Below, in pieces: positions 8,696 through 17,855 of a DNA stretch of 64,000 nucleotides. Origin of the DNA: Bacteroidales bacterium (GTDB lineage Bacteria; Bacteroidota; Bacteroidia; Bacteroidales; UBA932); contig SUYU01000011.1 in the NCBI GenBank assembly GCA_015060245.1, forward strand, positions 1 through 64,000, in the 5' to 3' direction. Each line of letters starts with the position of its first letter. Position 1 is the first letter of the stretch. The notes under the pieces are model-generated. The model did not search any database. It was given only the letters and a program-made list of their open reading frames with translations, and was not told the origin of the DNA. The position numbers and the translations under genes are program-made.

Positions 8696-10138
8696 TTAAT
8701 CCATCTTTTTAAGTTCTGCTGCAATCTGTCTTACAGAAGATGCCTTGTCGGTATAGATACAAGGTCCTGTAACGCAACCTGTTTCACAAGCCATTACCTC
8801 AATGAAAGGAGCCGGTGACTTGCCGGTTTTTGCATAAAGTTTCAACAGACCTATATTTTTCTTGTCGAGGTTGGCAATTTGAAGAGCCTGAAGGTTGGCC
8901 TGTGCAAGGTATGTTTTCACTGCTGTGGTAACACCTCCTGCCTGTGCAAATCCATGAGCCTCCTTTACAGATTTGAATGACATTGCATACGGCTCGGTTG
9001 TGTTGATGTCAATGCCCATTCCGTCAAGGATCGACCCCATCTCCTCAAATGTAAGTGTGTAGTCTACAAGTTCAGGGTACTTTCTGGCCTCTTTTCTCTT
9101 GGCAATACAAGGTCCTATAAAGACAGTCAATGCTTCAGGATCCTGTTTCTTTACAATCTCTCCGGTATAGTACATAGGAGATTTTGTGGTTGAAATGTAT
9201 TTTTTGATTTCAGGAACGTGCTTTTCTGAAAGTTCAATGTATGCCGGACAGCAACTGGTTGTCATGAAAGGTTCGCCCTCTTCCATTCTCTCTATGAACT
9301 CCTCTGACTCAATGCGTGTTGTCTCCATGGCCCCTTGGGCAACCTCAATCACATCTGTGAAACCAATCTGTTTCAATGCTCCATAGATATTCTCAATCGA
9401 GGTGTTGAACTGTGCAAGTATTGCAGGAGCAACCATTGCAACCACCTTCTTTCCCTCCTTGATTCTCTGAAGAACGTCAAATACTTGTGAAATCTCAAAA
9501 ATGGCACCGAATGGACATGCATTCAAACATTTTCCGCAGTAGATGCATTTGCTCTCGTCAATATGCTCGATTCCATACTCATCCTTGCTGATGGCCTTTA
9601 CAGGGCAAGCATCTTCACATGGAACCGGAATGTACAGGATGGCATGGTACGGACAACTCTTGTAGCATTTTCCACAACTGATACAGATATCGTGGTCAAT
9701 CTCTGCCTGACCCTTTTTATTGAAATGTATGGCATCTTTAGGACAGTTCATGTAGCAACTTCTGGCAACACACCCCTTACATAGGTTGCTGACTTCGTAG
9801 TTGACCTGCACGCATGAAGAACATGCCTCGTCAATAACGCACAAAATATTCTCTTTCAAATTTTTGTCACGCTCAACAGCCTGTTGCGCATAGTATGAAA
9901 GAGGGGTAAGTTCGTCCTTTTCGTCAGTCATGTCAAATCCCAATAGTGGGAATGATTTGTATTTCCATACGGCACGCTCCTTGTGAATGCAGCAACGTCC
10001 CATAACTCTTGATTTTTTTGGACTTAACTCTATAGGAAGGCGGTCAATGCCGGTTACCAAAGAATCCTCTTTCCAAAGTTTTACAAGTGTGGCCAACAAC
10101 TTGTGGCGCACAATCATAACATTATTTGTAAATGCCAT
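8696..10138 (-). CDS. Monomeric [FeFe] hydrogenase with ferredoxin domains (group B-like)
   Basis: Probably interconverts H2 and protons with ferredoxin as partner, disposing of fermentation electrons in the cytoplasm. In the 480 residues a cysteine-rich region (about 105-235) contains several [4Fe-4S] motifs (CISCGKCYKSCP, CEDACPVKA, CIYCGKCLNACP). The H-cluster domain follows: L1 as TTSCCPAY (about 289-296), L2 as FIGPCIAKRKEA (about 339), L3 as EVMACETGCVTGPC (about 446-459). L3 ends GCxxGPC instead of the GCxxGGG of classical group A enzymes, which points to group B; this assignment is inference. No hydE/F/G maturation genes or NADH-linked subunits are adjacent. It has its own -7 box and a strong terminator, so it is monocistronic. 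Confidence 0.85.
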   Translation of the reverse strand: MAFTNNVMIVRHKLLATLVKLWKEDSLVTGIDRLPIELSPKKSRVMGRCCIHKERAVWKYKSFPLLGFDMTDEKDELTPLSYYAQQAVERDKNLKENILCVIDEACSSCVQVNYEVSNLCKGCVARSCYMNCPKDAIHFNKKGQAEIDHDICISCGKCYKSCPYHAILYIPVPCEDACPVKAISKDEYGIEHIDESKCIYCGKCLNACPFGAIFEISQVFDVLQRIKEGKKVVAMVAPAILAQFNTSIENIYGALKQIGFTDVIEVAQGAMETTRIESEEFIERMEEGEPFMTTSCCPAYIELSEKHVPEIKKYISTTKSPMYYTGEIVKKQDPEALTVFIGPCIAKRKEARKYPELVDYTLTFEEMGSILDGMGIDINTTEPYAMSFKSVKEAHGFAQAGGVTTAVKTYLAQANLQALQIANLDKKNIGLLKLYAKTGKSPAPFIEVMACETGCVTGPCIYTDKASSVRQIAAELKKMD

Positions 10139-10173
10139 AGTTCAAGTTTATCAAAAGGGGTTTTTATCGGGTG

Positions 10174-10181
10174 CAAAGATA
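10174..10181 (-). promoter_or_regulatory. Promoter -7 box for the hydrogenase gene
   Basis: TATCTTTG on the minus strand, 36 bases before the start codon and just beyond the araC-family stop. No good -33 box is visible, which would fit an activator-dependent promoter, but this is speculative. Confidence 0.5.
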
Positions 10182-10190
10182 GAAAAAAAA

Positions 10191-11054
10191 CTAACTGTTC
10201 CTATATTCCTGTGGAGTCATTTTTACATATTCAAGAAAATATCTGTTGAATGCCGTAGGGGTAAAACCTAAAGATTTGGCAATCTTGTTGATGCGGGTGT
10301 CGCTGCTTTTGAGTTGTGCCTTTGCATCCATAATTATCAGTTGCCGAATGATGTCCTGTGCGGTTTTTCCGGTAGCCTTTTTGATTGTTGCGCAGAAATG
10401 CGAGAGTGTAAGCCCTATCTCGTTTGCATAGAAGGTGGCCTTGTGCTCATGAGGATAGTTCTCAAATGCGAGACGTATGAACTCGCGCAACACTTCCAGT
10501 TCCCTGGGACCCTTCTCTGCCATCTGCACGTTTGAGTTGCGGTAGATTATGGCGTGGGTCTTGTAGAATACCTCCATTATACTAGCCATGATATCGCCGT
10601 CGAGTAACTTGATCGGGGACTCTTCGGCTTTCATAATCAATGAAATGGAGTCTTTATAGAAAATGGCTACCTCCTTTGGCAGGTGCAGTATGGGATTATT
10701 GATTACCTCCGCCAGATTAAGGGTAATGTTCTTCCAGAAATTGATGGTGTTTATGTAAGTTGAACTGAATCCTATAAAGGCAATGGCTGTGTTGTCGTAG
10801 ATTTCATGAATCTGCAGAAAACTGCCTGGTATGACTGTTATGAAGTCATTCTCCCGCACCTCATATTCGCTGAGGTTAAGCGTTACTTTTGCGCCACCGC
10901 TGAGACAGATAGCAAATACTCCTGCCTTGATTTTGCAGGGGAACATCTTGTATAGTTCAAGTATTGAGCCGCTTACATTGTCGTCCATGATATAGTCAAT
11001 GGGAATGTCATATTTTGGGAACGGCTCCTTATAGATTTGGCTGAAAAGTGACAT
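10191..11054 (-). CDS. AraC-family transcriptional regulator
   Basis: A DNA-binding regulator of 287 residues. The C-terminal third has the two helix-turn-helix motifs of the AraC/XylS family (about 200-285): GLTLSHFCATIKKATGKT, then INKIAKSLGFTPTAFNRYF and the closing MTPQEYRNS. The N-terminal ~150 residues look like a cupin-type sensing domain (ENDFITVIPGSFLQIHEI). It lies between the hydrogenase gene (same strand, 52 bases downstream) and the divergent lipoprotein operon starting at 11211. Either neighbour could be the target, but the sequence does not decide. No signal peptide. Confidence 0.9.
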   Translation of the reverse strand: MSLFSQIYKEPFPKYDIPIDYIMDDNVSGSILELYKMFPCKIKAGVFAICLSGGAKVTLNLSEYEVRENDFITVIPGSFLQIHEIYDNTAIAFIGFSSTYINTINFWKNITLNLAEVINNPILHLPKEVAIFYKDSISLIMKAEESPIKLLDGDIMASIMEVFYKTHAIIYRNSNVQMAEKGPRELEVLREFIRLAFENYPHEHKATFYANEIGLTLSHFCATIKKATGKTAQDIIRQLIIMDAKAQLKSSDTRINKIAKSLGFTPTAFNRYFLEYVKMTPQEYRNS

Positions 11055-11079
11055 ATGTTCAATAATTGTTATTTGTTTA

Positions 11080-11087
11080 CAAAAATA
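11080..11087 (-). promoter_or_regulatory. Promoter -7 box for the AraC-family gene
   Basis: TATTTTTG on the minus strand, 25 bases before the start codon, matching TAnnTTTG. No consensus -33 box is apparent. Confidence 0.45.
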
Positions 11088-11150
11088 GCGATTTTGGGGG
11101 TAAAAATGATGAAAAACGATAAATTTGTATATAAAAATAGTATTATGCTC

Positions 11151-11182
11151 GTTGTTTTAAAAGAATACCTGATGTATTTTTG
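11151..11182 (+). promoter_or_regulatory. Promoter of the DUF4493 lipoprotein operon
   Basis: TATTTTTG at 11175-11182 with a near-consensus -33 (GTTG) 20 bases upstream would start transcription near 11189, just before the ribosome-binding AGGAGG (about 11203) of the first lipoprotein gene. A second -7-like TAAATTTG at 11120-11127 lies further upstream with a TTTG at a less favourable 23-base spacing. Confidence 0.5.
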
Positions 11183-11210
11183 CACCAATTTTATTTAATA
11201 TAGGAGGAGT

Positions 11211-13487
11211 ATGAATACTTTTAAACATCTATTGCTGCAGATTTTTGTGGTTGCCATATTATGCTCTTGCGGTAAAGAGGGGTATGATTTTGGGAATGAG
11301 GATAATGGCAAGGAGCCGTCGGCAAATCTGGGTGCTGTGGAATTTTCTGTATCAGCGGATTATACGCTCCGTACAAAAGCGGAGGGTACAAATCTGAATC
11401 TTGATCCCGACAAATTTTCATTTGCAATACTCAATGCCTCAAACTATATAGTTGAGCAGTGGAGTGAATTTTCTCAGGTCAAAGGACAAAGTGTGGAGTT
11501 GAATCATGGTGCCTACAAGGCGAGGGCATGGTACGGCGATTCCACCGCAACCGGCTTTGATGCAATCTACTTTACAGGAGAGAGCAGTTTCCAGGTTGAG
11601 AGGTTGCAGACAACCAGAAATGTGACAGTAACTTGCCGTCAGGGCAATGCAAAGGTTGCTGTGGCTTGGGGTGAAAACATCAAGAAAAGTGCAGATTACT
11701 CTGCAATAGTAAAAAGGGAGGGATATGCCGATTCTCTTCTCTTCTCAAAGGATGAGACAAGGGCCGGATATATACCTGCAGGAAATATAAAACTTAAAGT
11801 CTCTACAAAGGATTCGCAGGGAACGGAGAGAGTTTATGAGCATGAGGCTGCAATACCTGTCGCAGCACAGGATTTTCTCACTCTCCATATCGACAGCAAG
11901 AGCAGCGGTGGCGGGACTCCTGATACTCCGTCAGGCGAAGATGATGGATATATTGTCATTACCTATAATATAGATACTACTGTAACGGACAAGCCGCAGC
12001 AGATTACAATTCCTGCCTTTTTGGTTTCACAGGCTGCTCCTACAGTTCTTGGAACAGGGTTTGACCAGAACAACAGGATTGAGTTCTGGGAGGGTGAGAT
12101 TCCGTCGCCGGTAAAGGTCATGATCAACGCTCCTGCATTTGTGAAGTCATGCAAGGTGAGCCTTGTGTCGCCTTTTGTAAATGTCACATTGCCTGATACA
12201 GTAGATCTTGTAAGTGACGCAACAAACAGTGCAAAACTCAGGGATGCATTGGGAATTGTATGGGATGATGCTTTGCAGAGCAAGAGGTTTGCAACAATAG
12301 ACCTTACAAATTTTGCAAAAAGCATTGAGGTTACCGGAACAAATTCTTCATCTGAAACCTCAACATTCACAGTGGCTGTGGAGGATTTGAGGGGCAAGAA
12401 GAGCGGGGATGTTCTCTTTACACTTGTGGCAAAACGCCCTGTGCTCTCTTTGAGTGAGGTGCCTGATTATGACATGTGGGCCACCAAGGCATACATTGAA
12501 CTTGTTACCGACGTTGAGGACAAGAGCCTCTTCAAGTTCGAGTATCTTGTGAACAATCTTCCAAAAGAGGCAAATGCTACATTGGTGAGCACAACAGGAA
12601 ACAGAAGCAGGTATGAGATAACAGGCCTTACTCCGGGCAGTTCATATGTCTTCAGGGCAAACTACTGCAACGGAAGGTACTATACCAATACTGTTGCCGT
12701 TTCAACAGAGGCTGCACAGCAACTTGTCAACGGCGATATGGAGAGTTGGAGCAGCGACGAATGGAATACATTTGCATTGAAGAAAATATACCTGTATTAT
12801 CCGGGAGCGTCATCTTCAAACAAGAGTTGGGGCACAAGAAATGCTGTGACTATGGATGGTGTGGACAATGCTTCATCCAGCGCAGCATGGAATGAGCGTA
12901 CCGCATATGGGCATAACTCCAATACCATTCCAACGGGAGATGCTGTGAGCGGCAATGCGGCAGAGATAAGGACAATGGCATTTGCCAACTTTACAATAAG
13001 CAGCGGCTCATCTGCAACCAGGAGCGGCATGGCTTCAAATGTGTTGAATGACTGTACTGTATATGCCGGATATCTCTATACAGGCAGTGCAGATGTTACC
13101 ACCTCGTCACCAACACCTGCGGCCAAGGGCGTAGGTCACTCTTCGAGACCTAAGTCAGTGAAGTTCAGTTACAAATATGCTCCGTTCAATGGCGACCAGT
13201 GCAGGGTATATGCAAAACTCTTTGATGCAGACGGTGTTGCAATTGCCCAAACCGGAGAGTTTGTCTCTGGAGATGCAAAAACAGGTTACACCGAAAAGGA
13301 GTTGGAGTTTGCATATTCAAACCTTCAGAAGAAGGCGGCATCAATCATGGTATTCTTCCAGTCTGGAACAAACGAGACCGCAGCATATGTGCAGCATATA
13401 AAGGGCGGCTATGGTTCAAATCCTTGGTCTTTGGACACATTTGTAGGAAGCGTACTTAAGGTAGACAATGTGGTTTTGAACTATTAG
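11211..13487 (+). CDS. DUF4493/PCMD-type surface lipoprotein 1
   Basis: A predicted SPII lipoprotein of 758 residues with lipobox ILCSCG near residue 20, so it should be anchored in the outer membrane or at the surface. Modules in order: a DUF4493-like domain (about 40-230: FSFAILNASNYIVEQWSEFS, then the RQGNAKVAVAW strand); a middle domain of unknown type (about 260-410); a fibronectin-III-like domain (about 415-505, ending ITGLTPGSSYVFRANY); and a C-terminal PCMD (putative carbohydrate metabolism) domain from NGDMESW to the closing VLKVDNVVLNY. It opens the envelope operon. The same modules recur in two downstream genes. The molecular role is unknown; glycan or matrix binding is only suggested by the PCMD name. 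Confidence 0.8.
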   Translation: MNTFKHLLLQIFVVAILCSCGKEGYDFGNEDNGKEPSANLGAVEFSVSADYTLRTKAEGTNLNLDPDKFSFAILNASNYIVEQWSEFSQVKGQSVELNHGAYKARAWYGDSTATGFDAIYFTGESSFQVERLQTTRNVTVTCRQGNAKVAVAWGENIKKSADYSAIVKREGYADSLLFSKDETRAGYIPAGNIKLKVSTKDSQGTERVYEHEAAIPVAAQDFLTLHIDSKSSGGGTPDTPSGEDDGYIVITYNIDTTVTDKPQQITIPAFLVSQAAPTVLGTGFDQNNRIEFWEGEIPSPVKVMINAPAFVKSCKVSLVSPFVNVTLPDTVDLVSDATNSAKLRDALGIVWDDALQSKRFATIDLTNFAKSIEVTGTNSSSETSTFTVAVEDLRGKKSGDVLFTLVAKRPVLSLSEVPDYDMWATKAYIELVTDVEDKSLFKFEYLVNNLPKEANATLVSTTGNRSRYEITGLTPGSSYVFRANYCNGRYYTNTVAVSTEAAQQLVNGDMESWSSDEWNTFALKKIYLYYPGASSSNKSWGTRNAVTMDGVDNASSSAAWNERTAYGHNSNTIPTGDAVSGNAAEIRTMAFANFTISSGSSATRSGMASNVLNDCTVYAGYLYTGSADVTTSSPTPAAKGVGHSSRPKSVKFSYKYAPFNGDQCRVYAKLFDADGVAIAQTGEFVSGDAKTGYTEKELEFAYSNLQKKAASIMVFFQSGTNETAAYVQHIKGGYGSNPWSLDTFVGSVLKVDNVVLNY

Positions 13488-13532
13488 GCAGTATTATAGG
13501 GTTATATACAAGAAAAAAAGAGTATACGATAT

Positions 13533-14831
13533 ATGAAAAGATTTTTGATTATTACCGCAGCATTGATGGCAACGCTCCTTTGCAGTTGTCAGAAGGTCTC
13601 TGTAGAGAATTCTCTTCCCGAGGAGGAGCAGAAGGCCAGCGGAGTCTCTTTGAGTCTCATTCAGGAGGGCGAATTCACCAAAGCCCAGGATGTTGTGGAC
13701 GTAAAGGATTTTTATGTGAAGATTTTCAAAGGTGAGGAACTCTACAAGAGTTATGCAAAATATTCCCAGGTCCCTACAACCATTGAGATTGCCCCCGGAA
13801 CATACAGGATGGAGGCAGGAACACAGGGCCAGGCCAAGGCCGCTTTCAGCCAGCCTATATTTTTGGGTACAACTGATGTAACAGTGCTTCCGGGTTCAAT
13901 AATACCGGTAAATCTGGTATGTGTACTTACAAACGTAAAGGTTACCATGAACTATACAGCAGAGTTCAGGGAGGCTGTAAACGATAATTTTGAGGTTGCT
14001 GTTTCAAATGGCGTAGATGCCAACCTTGTATTCCGCAAATCTCACATTGATAATGGTATAAGCGGTTATTTTACTGTAACTCCGGAACTTACAATAACTC
14101 TTCAGGCATACAGGAGAGACAACGGCAAGGAGATTACCCACACAATCAAGGTTGATGATGTGAAGGCAAGGGATCATATTGTAGTTACTCTTGATGTTGA
14201 GGAGATTGACAATACCGGAAACCTCGAAATTGGTGAAGGCGGAATAACTGTGGATTATCAGGTTAATCCTAAGGAAGAGGTAATCGTAGTTCCTGGAGAG
14301 GGTGGAAGTGAAGGCTCTGGCGGTGAATCAGGCGGCGACAATGAAGGCAGTGAAGGCGGTGAAGGCGAAGGCGGCGGAGATGCCTCGTCATCTGCACCGG
14401 TAATTACAGGAAACGGCCTTGACTCTCCATTGTACCTTACAGCGGAGCAGGCTGCAGCAAATCCTGTTGTTGATATTATTTTCAGAACGTTGGAGGGCAA
14501 GACCATAAAGGATGTTTGGGTGAAGATTGATTCTCCTACCTTGACTGAAGATTTCTTGTGTGATATGGACTTGGGAGCAGCGGAGTTCAGTATCGTCAAT
14601 TTCAGCAATGATGATGCCGGCCAGACAAGAAAGGCCTTCCTGGAGGATTTGGGACTTATAGATCCGTCCAAGCCTATTGCAGGCCAGACAGAGGCAAAAT
14701 TCTCAATCGGAGGTCTCATGAGCATGCTTATAACAATTGCCACACCTGGCGAGCCGCACAAGTTCGTAATTACAGTAACCGACAGTGGAAATGTCTCATC
14801 TACTGCAACCTGCACAATAGTGAAGCAGTAA
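13533..14831 (+). CDS. DUF4493-type lipoprotein 2, short form with Gly/Glu-rich linker
   Basis: A predicted lipoprotein of 432 residues (lipobox LLCSCQ near residue 18). The first ~235 residues form a DUF4493-like domain (KDFYVKIFKGEELYKSY, EIAPGTYRMEAG, and VCVLTNVKVTMNY). A low-complexity linker rich in Gly, Glu and Ser follows (about 253-288), then one domain (about 290-432) that resembles the middle domain of the neighbouring lipoproteins. The fibronectin-like and PCMD modules of genes 1 and 3 are absent. The coding DNA of the linker is built of near-repeats of GGC/GAA codons and could vary in length by slippage. It lies 45 bases after gene 1. Function unknown. Confidence 0.75.
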   Translation: MKRFLIITAALMATLLCSCQKVSVENSLPEEEQKASGVSLSLIQEGEFTKAQDVVDVKDFYVKIFKGEELYKSYAKYSQVPTTIEIAPGTYRMEAGTQGQAKAAFSQPIFLGTTDVTVLPGSIIPVNLVCVLTNVKVTMNYTAEFREAVNDNFEVAVSNGVDANLVFRKSHIDNGISGYFTVTPELTITLQAYRRDNGKEITHTIKVDDVKARDHIVVTLDVEEIDNTGNLEIGEGGITVDYQVNPKEEVIVVPGEGGSEGSGGESGGDNEGSEGGEGEGGGDASSSAPVITGNGLDSPLYLTAEQAAANPVVDIIFRTLEGKTIKDVWVKIDSPTLTEDFLCDMDLGAAEFSIVNFSNDDAGQTRKAFLEDLGLIDPSKPIAGQTEAKFSIGGLMSMLITIATPGEPHKFVITVTDSGNVSSTATCTIVKQ

Positions 14832-14860
14832 CCGTATATGAACCATAAAATTTAAAGAGT

Positions 14861-17083
14861 ATGAAATTGAACAGACTATACATATTGATGCTTCTTCTCT
14901 TCTCTGTGGTCTCATGTACAAGGCAGGAAGACATTATATTGAATGAAGAGAGCGGATACATAAATTTCAATGTATCTCAGGACAAGTCACTCATTATTGT
15001 AAATACCAGAGTGGCAGATCCTATATATAAGGTAAAGATTCTGAACAGTGCCGGAGTGGCAATCAAGACATTTGACAACCACAAGGAGATAACCGGCCCG
15101 ATTGCGGTAAAACCCGGCAAGTATACTGTTGTAGGTATAAGTTACAATATGGAGAGCGTGTTGGCCCAGGATGCAAACGGAAAGTATCCGGAGGATTATC
15201 AGGCAATTTTTGATAAACCTGTATATCAGGCACAGCAGGAGGTTGAGATTGTAAAGGGAAAGACAGAGAACGTTGACCTTTTGTGTACACTCTCCCAAGT
15301 AAAGGTTACTGTTGCTGCTGATGATGCGATAAAGGCGAATTTCAAGGAGATAATAGTGACTGTTACAAATGCGCAGGATTTTACCAATGGCGACAATAAC
15401 CTTATCTTCAGTTCTGCCGACGGTACAATCGGCAAAGCAGGATACTTCAGGAACAATTTGGGTACATTAAGGTATACCATTACTTTGACAAACAATGACG
15501 GTGAGGTATCAAGCGGTGATGTTTCAGGTTTGATAGAGGGTGTAAATGCGAGGGAACACTATATTCTGAACCTTACACTTTCCGGTGATAACGAGGGTTC
15601 TGCGATTGTTCCAGGAATTACTGCCGATCCGTCAACCAATGACAGGTATTTTACAGTAAAGATCAATTTGAACAAGAGTGCAAAACCGGTATTCACATCA
15701 GAGGGACTTGACCTTACATCAACTCCATTGGCAGGCAACAGTGTTGAACCGGTTGTTACATATATTGCAGTGGGCTCCGATATGGCAAGAAAAGTGATGG
15801 TAGAGGCTGCTGCAGGAATAAAGAGCCTTGTAATGACCCACAACAATGAAACAATGATTAAGAACGGTTTCCCAAGAAGGGTTGATTTGGCAAACATTTC
15901 ACAGATGCAGAGTGATTCGCTTACAAGAAATCTCTTCAGATGGAGTGGAAGTGTTTCAGGAGCCACCCAGACCACAATGGATTTTACCTCGTTCATATAT
16001 TATCTGCCTCTCGGTACATATGCCATTACAGTTGAGGTTATGGATGAGCAGAACCAGATGGTGAGCAAGGATATCAACTTTGCAGTGATTCCTGCGGAGG
16101 AGACCAGCACTCTGGCTCCTGCATCAAATCCTGCAGTGAACAAGACCGGTGCAATTTGGGGCAAGCATGCATATCTGTATGGAATGTACAATACCCAGAC
16201 CCAGCCGGCCGGCATGGGATTTGAGTACAAGACGGTCGGTTCAGGTTCATGGACAAAAGTAACTTCTGGCCTTGTGGTTTCGGGTTCAACATATTATGTG
16301 AAACTTACAGGCCTTCAGCCGTCAACCCAATATGTGTACAGGGCTGTTTCAGACAAGGAGCCGTCGGCAACAGAGATAAAATTCACCACTCTTCCTGCAA
16401 ACCAGATGTACAATATGAGGTTTGAGGAGTGGGACGGCAACTCTGCAAATGCAAGCGGCGCTACCCAAATTTGGGACAACGGAAATGAGGCGGCAAGCAT
16501 GGCTGGCATTTCGCCTACAACCAGAACCACAACAACAGCCACATCAGGTTCACAATATGCCGTGCAGTTGAAATCCGAGAGTGCAATGGGCGTTTTGGCG
16601 GCGGGCAGCCACTTTATAGGAACATTCCAGGAGTTGGTGGGCATAAAGGGTGCAAAGATCAACTTTGGTAAACCATATGACTCAAAACCATTGACACTCA
16701 AAGGCTATTTGAGTTATTCGCCTGCTGAAATAACAAAGACAAAATCGCCGTACAACGACCTTAAAGGCCAAATGGACTATTGTCAGATATATGTAGTGCT
16801 CGCTGATTGGCCAGGAGGATATTTTGCTGTGAACACAGCCTCTGATCCTAAAGTGCTCATTGATCCTAAAGAGGGAAAAGACCCGTATATAATAGGTTAT
16901 GGTTCAATCGAGAAGAATGTGAACACAAACGGATATATAGAGTTTGAGATTCCTATTGAGTACAGAAATGACAGAGTTCCTACCTGTTGTACAATAGTTT
17001 GTTCTTCAAGTAAATATGGTGACTACTTTACCGGTGGCCCTGGAAGTGTTCTGTTGGTTGACGAATTTGAATTCACATTTTAA
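14861..17083 (+). CDS. DUF4493/PCMD-type surface lipoprotein 3
   Basis: A 740-residue predicted lipoprotein; the signal segment ends VVSCTRQ near residue 19. The module order equals that of lipoprotein 1: DUF4493-like (about 30-245; KVKILNSAGVAIKTF, then LCTLSQVKVTV); middle domain (about 270-415); fibronectin-III-like (about 420-520, ending LTGLQPSTQYVYRAV); PCMD (about 525-740; starts MRFEEWDG, contains SSSKYGDYFTGG, ends VLLVDEFEFTF). The stop codon overlaps the next start by one base (TAATG), so it is translationally coupled with the barrel protein. That suggests a shared outer-membrane assembly, which is inference. Confidence 0.8.
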   Translation: MKLNRLYILMLLLFSVVSCTRQEDIILNEESGYINFNVSQDKSLIIVNTRVADPIYKVKILNSAGVAIKTFDNHKEITGPIAVKPGKYTVVGISYNMESVLAQDANGKYPEDYQAIFDKPVYQAQQEVEIVKGKTENVDLLCTLSQVKVTVAADDAIKANFKEIIVTVTNAQDFTNGDNNLIFSSADGTIGKAGYFRNNLGTLRYTITLTNNDGEVSSGDVSGLIEGVNAREHYILNLTLSGDNEGSAIVPGITADPSTNDRYFTVKINLNKSAKPVFTSEGLDLTSTPLAGNSVEPVVTYIAVGSDMARKVMVEAAAGIKSLVMTHNNETMIKNGFPRRVDLANISQMQSDSLTRNLFRWSGSVSGATQTTMDFTSFIYYLPLGTYAITVEVMDEQNQMVSKDINFAVIPAEETSTLAPASNPAVNKTGAIWGKHAYLYGMYNTQTQPAGMGFEYKTVGSGSWTKVTSGLVVSGSTYYVKLTGLQPSTQYVYRAVSDKEPSATEIKFTTLPANQMYNMRFEEWDGNSANASGATQIWDNGNEAASMAGISPTTRTTTTATSGSQYAVQLKSESAMGVLAAGSHFIGTFQELVGIKGAKINFGKPYDSKPLTLKGYLSYSPAEITKTKSPYNDLKGQMDYCQIYVVLADWPGGYFAVNTASDPKVLIDPKEGKDPYIIGYGSIEKNVNTNGYIEFEIPIEYRNDRVPTCCTIVCSSSKYGDYFTGGPGSVLLVDEFEFTF

Positions 17084-17829
17084 TGATGAGGTATATTAGA
17101 AACTTTGTTTTGATGCTTTTTGTTTCTCTGTTTGCCTTCTCTCCGGCTACTGCCAGAAAGAGGGTTGACAGAGGAATAGAGAAGGTTACACTTGTGCCTA
17201 AAGGATACTGGTTGGGTGGAGGTTCATTCTCATACAGCGAGAATACAGCCCAGGATTATGATTTTCTTGTGCTGAACGACATTGAAGGTACCAATTATAC
17301 CTTCAAGGTAAGCCCTTTCCTTGGCTATTTTGTAGCGAATGACCTTGCTGTTGGAGCCCGTTTTTCATACAGCCGTTCAATGATAAACCTCGGTTCAATA
17401 TCTCTGGATATAAATGAAGACCTCAACTTCAGTGTGGAGAACTTTTACAGCATACAGCACATGTATACCGGTTCTGTGTTCATGCGTAACTATGTTGCCT
17501 TGGGCAAGAGCCGCAGGTTTGGAATATTCAATGAAGTAAGGTTCTCCATGGGCGGAGGCCAGGCAAAGCAGTTGAACGGGGAGAGCAATGAAGATATAAC
17601 AGGCAGTTACCAGGATATATTGAAGATGGAACTTGGCCTTATTCCCGGTATAATAGGATTTTTGACCGACAATGTGGCCGTAGAGGCCTCTGTGAATGTT
17701 TTGGGATTTGAGTACAAGAAGTATTCGCAGACAAGGGACAGAATATATGAGGGGAGTTTTGAAAGCAGTGGCGTAAACTTCAAGGTAGATATTTTCTCCA
17801 TCAATATTGGTGTAAGTTTCTACTTTTGA
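17083..17829 (+). CDS. Outer-membrane beta-barrel protein
   Basis: A 248-residue protein with a cleavable signal peptide (hydrophobic core about residues 9-21, probable cleavage after SPATA near residue 24). The rest alternates aromatic and polar residues in beta-hairpin fashion (GGGSFSYSENTAQDYDF, GARFSYSRSMINLG) and ends INIGVSFYF; a terminal aromatic residue is typical of barrels inserted by BamA. Length and pattern fit a small porin-like barrel of about 8-10 strands. It is coupled by overlap to lipoprotein 3 and is followed 26 bases later by another PCMD lipoprotein, so it may provide the membrane partner of these lipoproteins. Specific function unknown. Confidence 0.75.
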   Translation: MMRYIRNFVLMLFVSLFAFSPATARKRVDRGIEKVTLVPKGYWLGGGSFSYSENTAQDYDFLVLNDIEGTNYTFKVSPFLGYFVANDLAVGARFSYSRSMINLGSISLDINEDLNFSVENFYSIQHMYTGSVFMRNYVALGKSRRFGIFNEVRFSMGGGQAKQLNGESNEDITGSYQDILKMELGLIPGIIGFLTDNVAVEASVNVLGFEYKKYSQTRDRIYEGSFESSGVNFKVDIFSINIGVSFYF

Positions 17830-17855
17830 TGAAGCATTCAATTTATTTGTAATCT

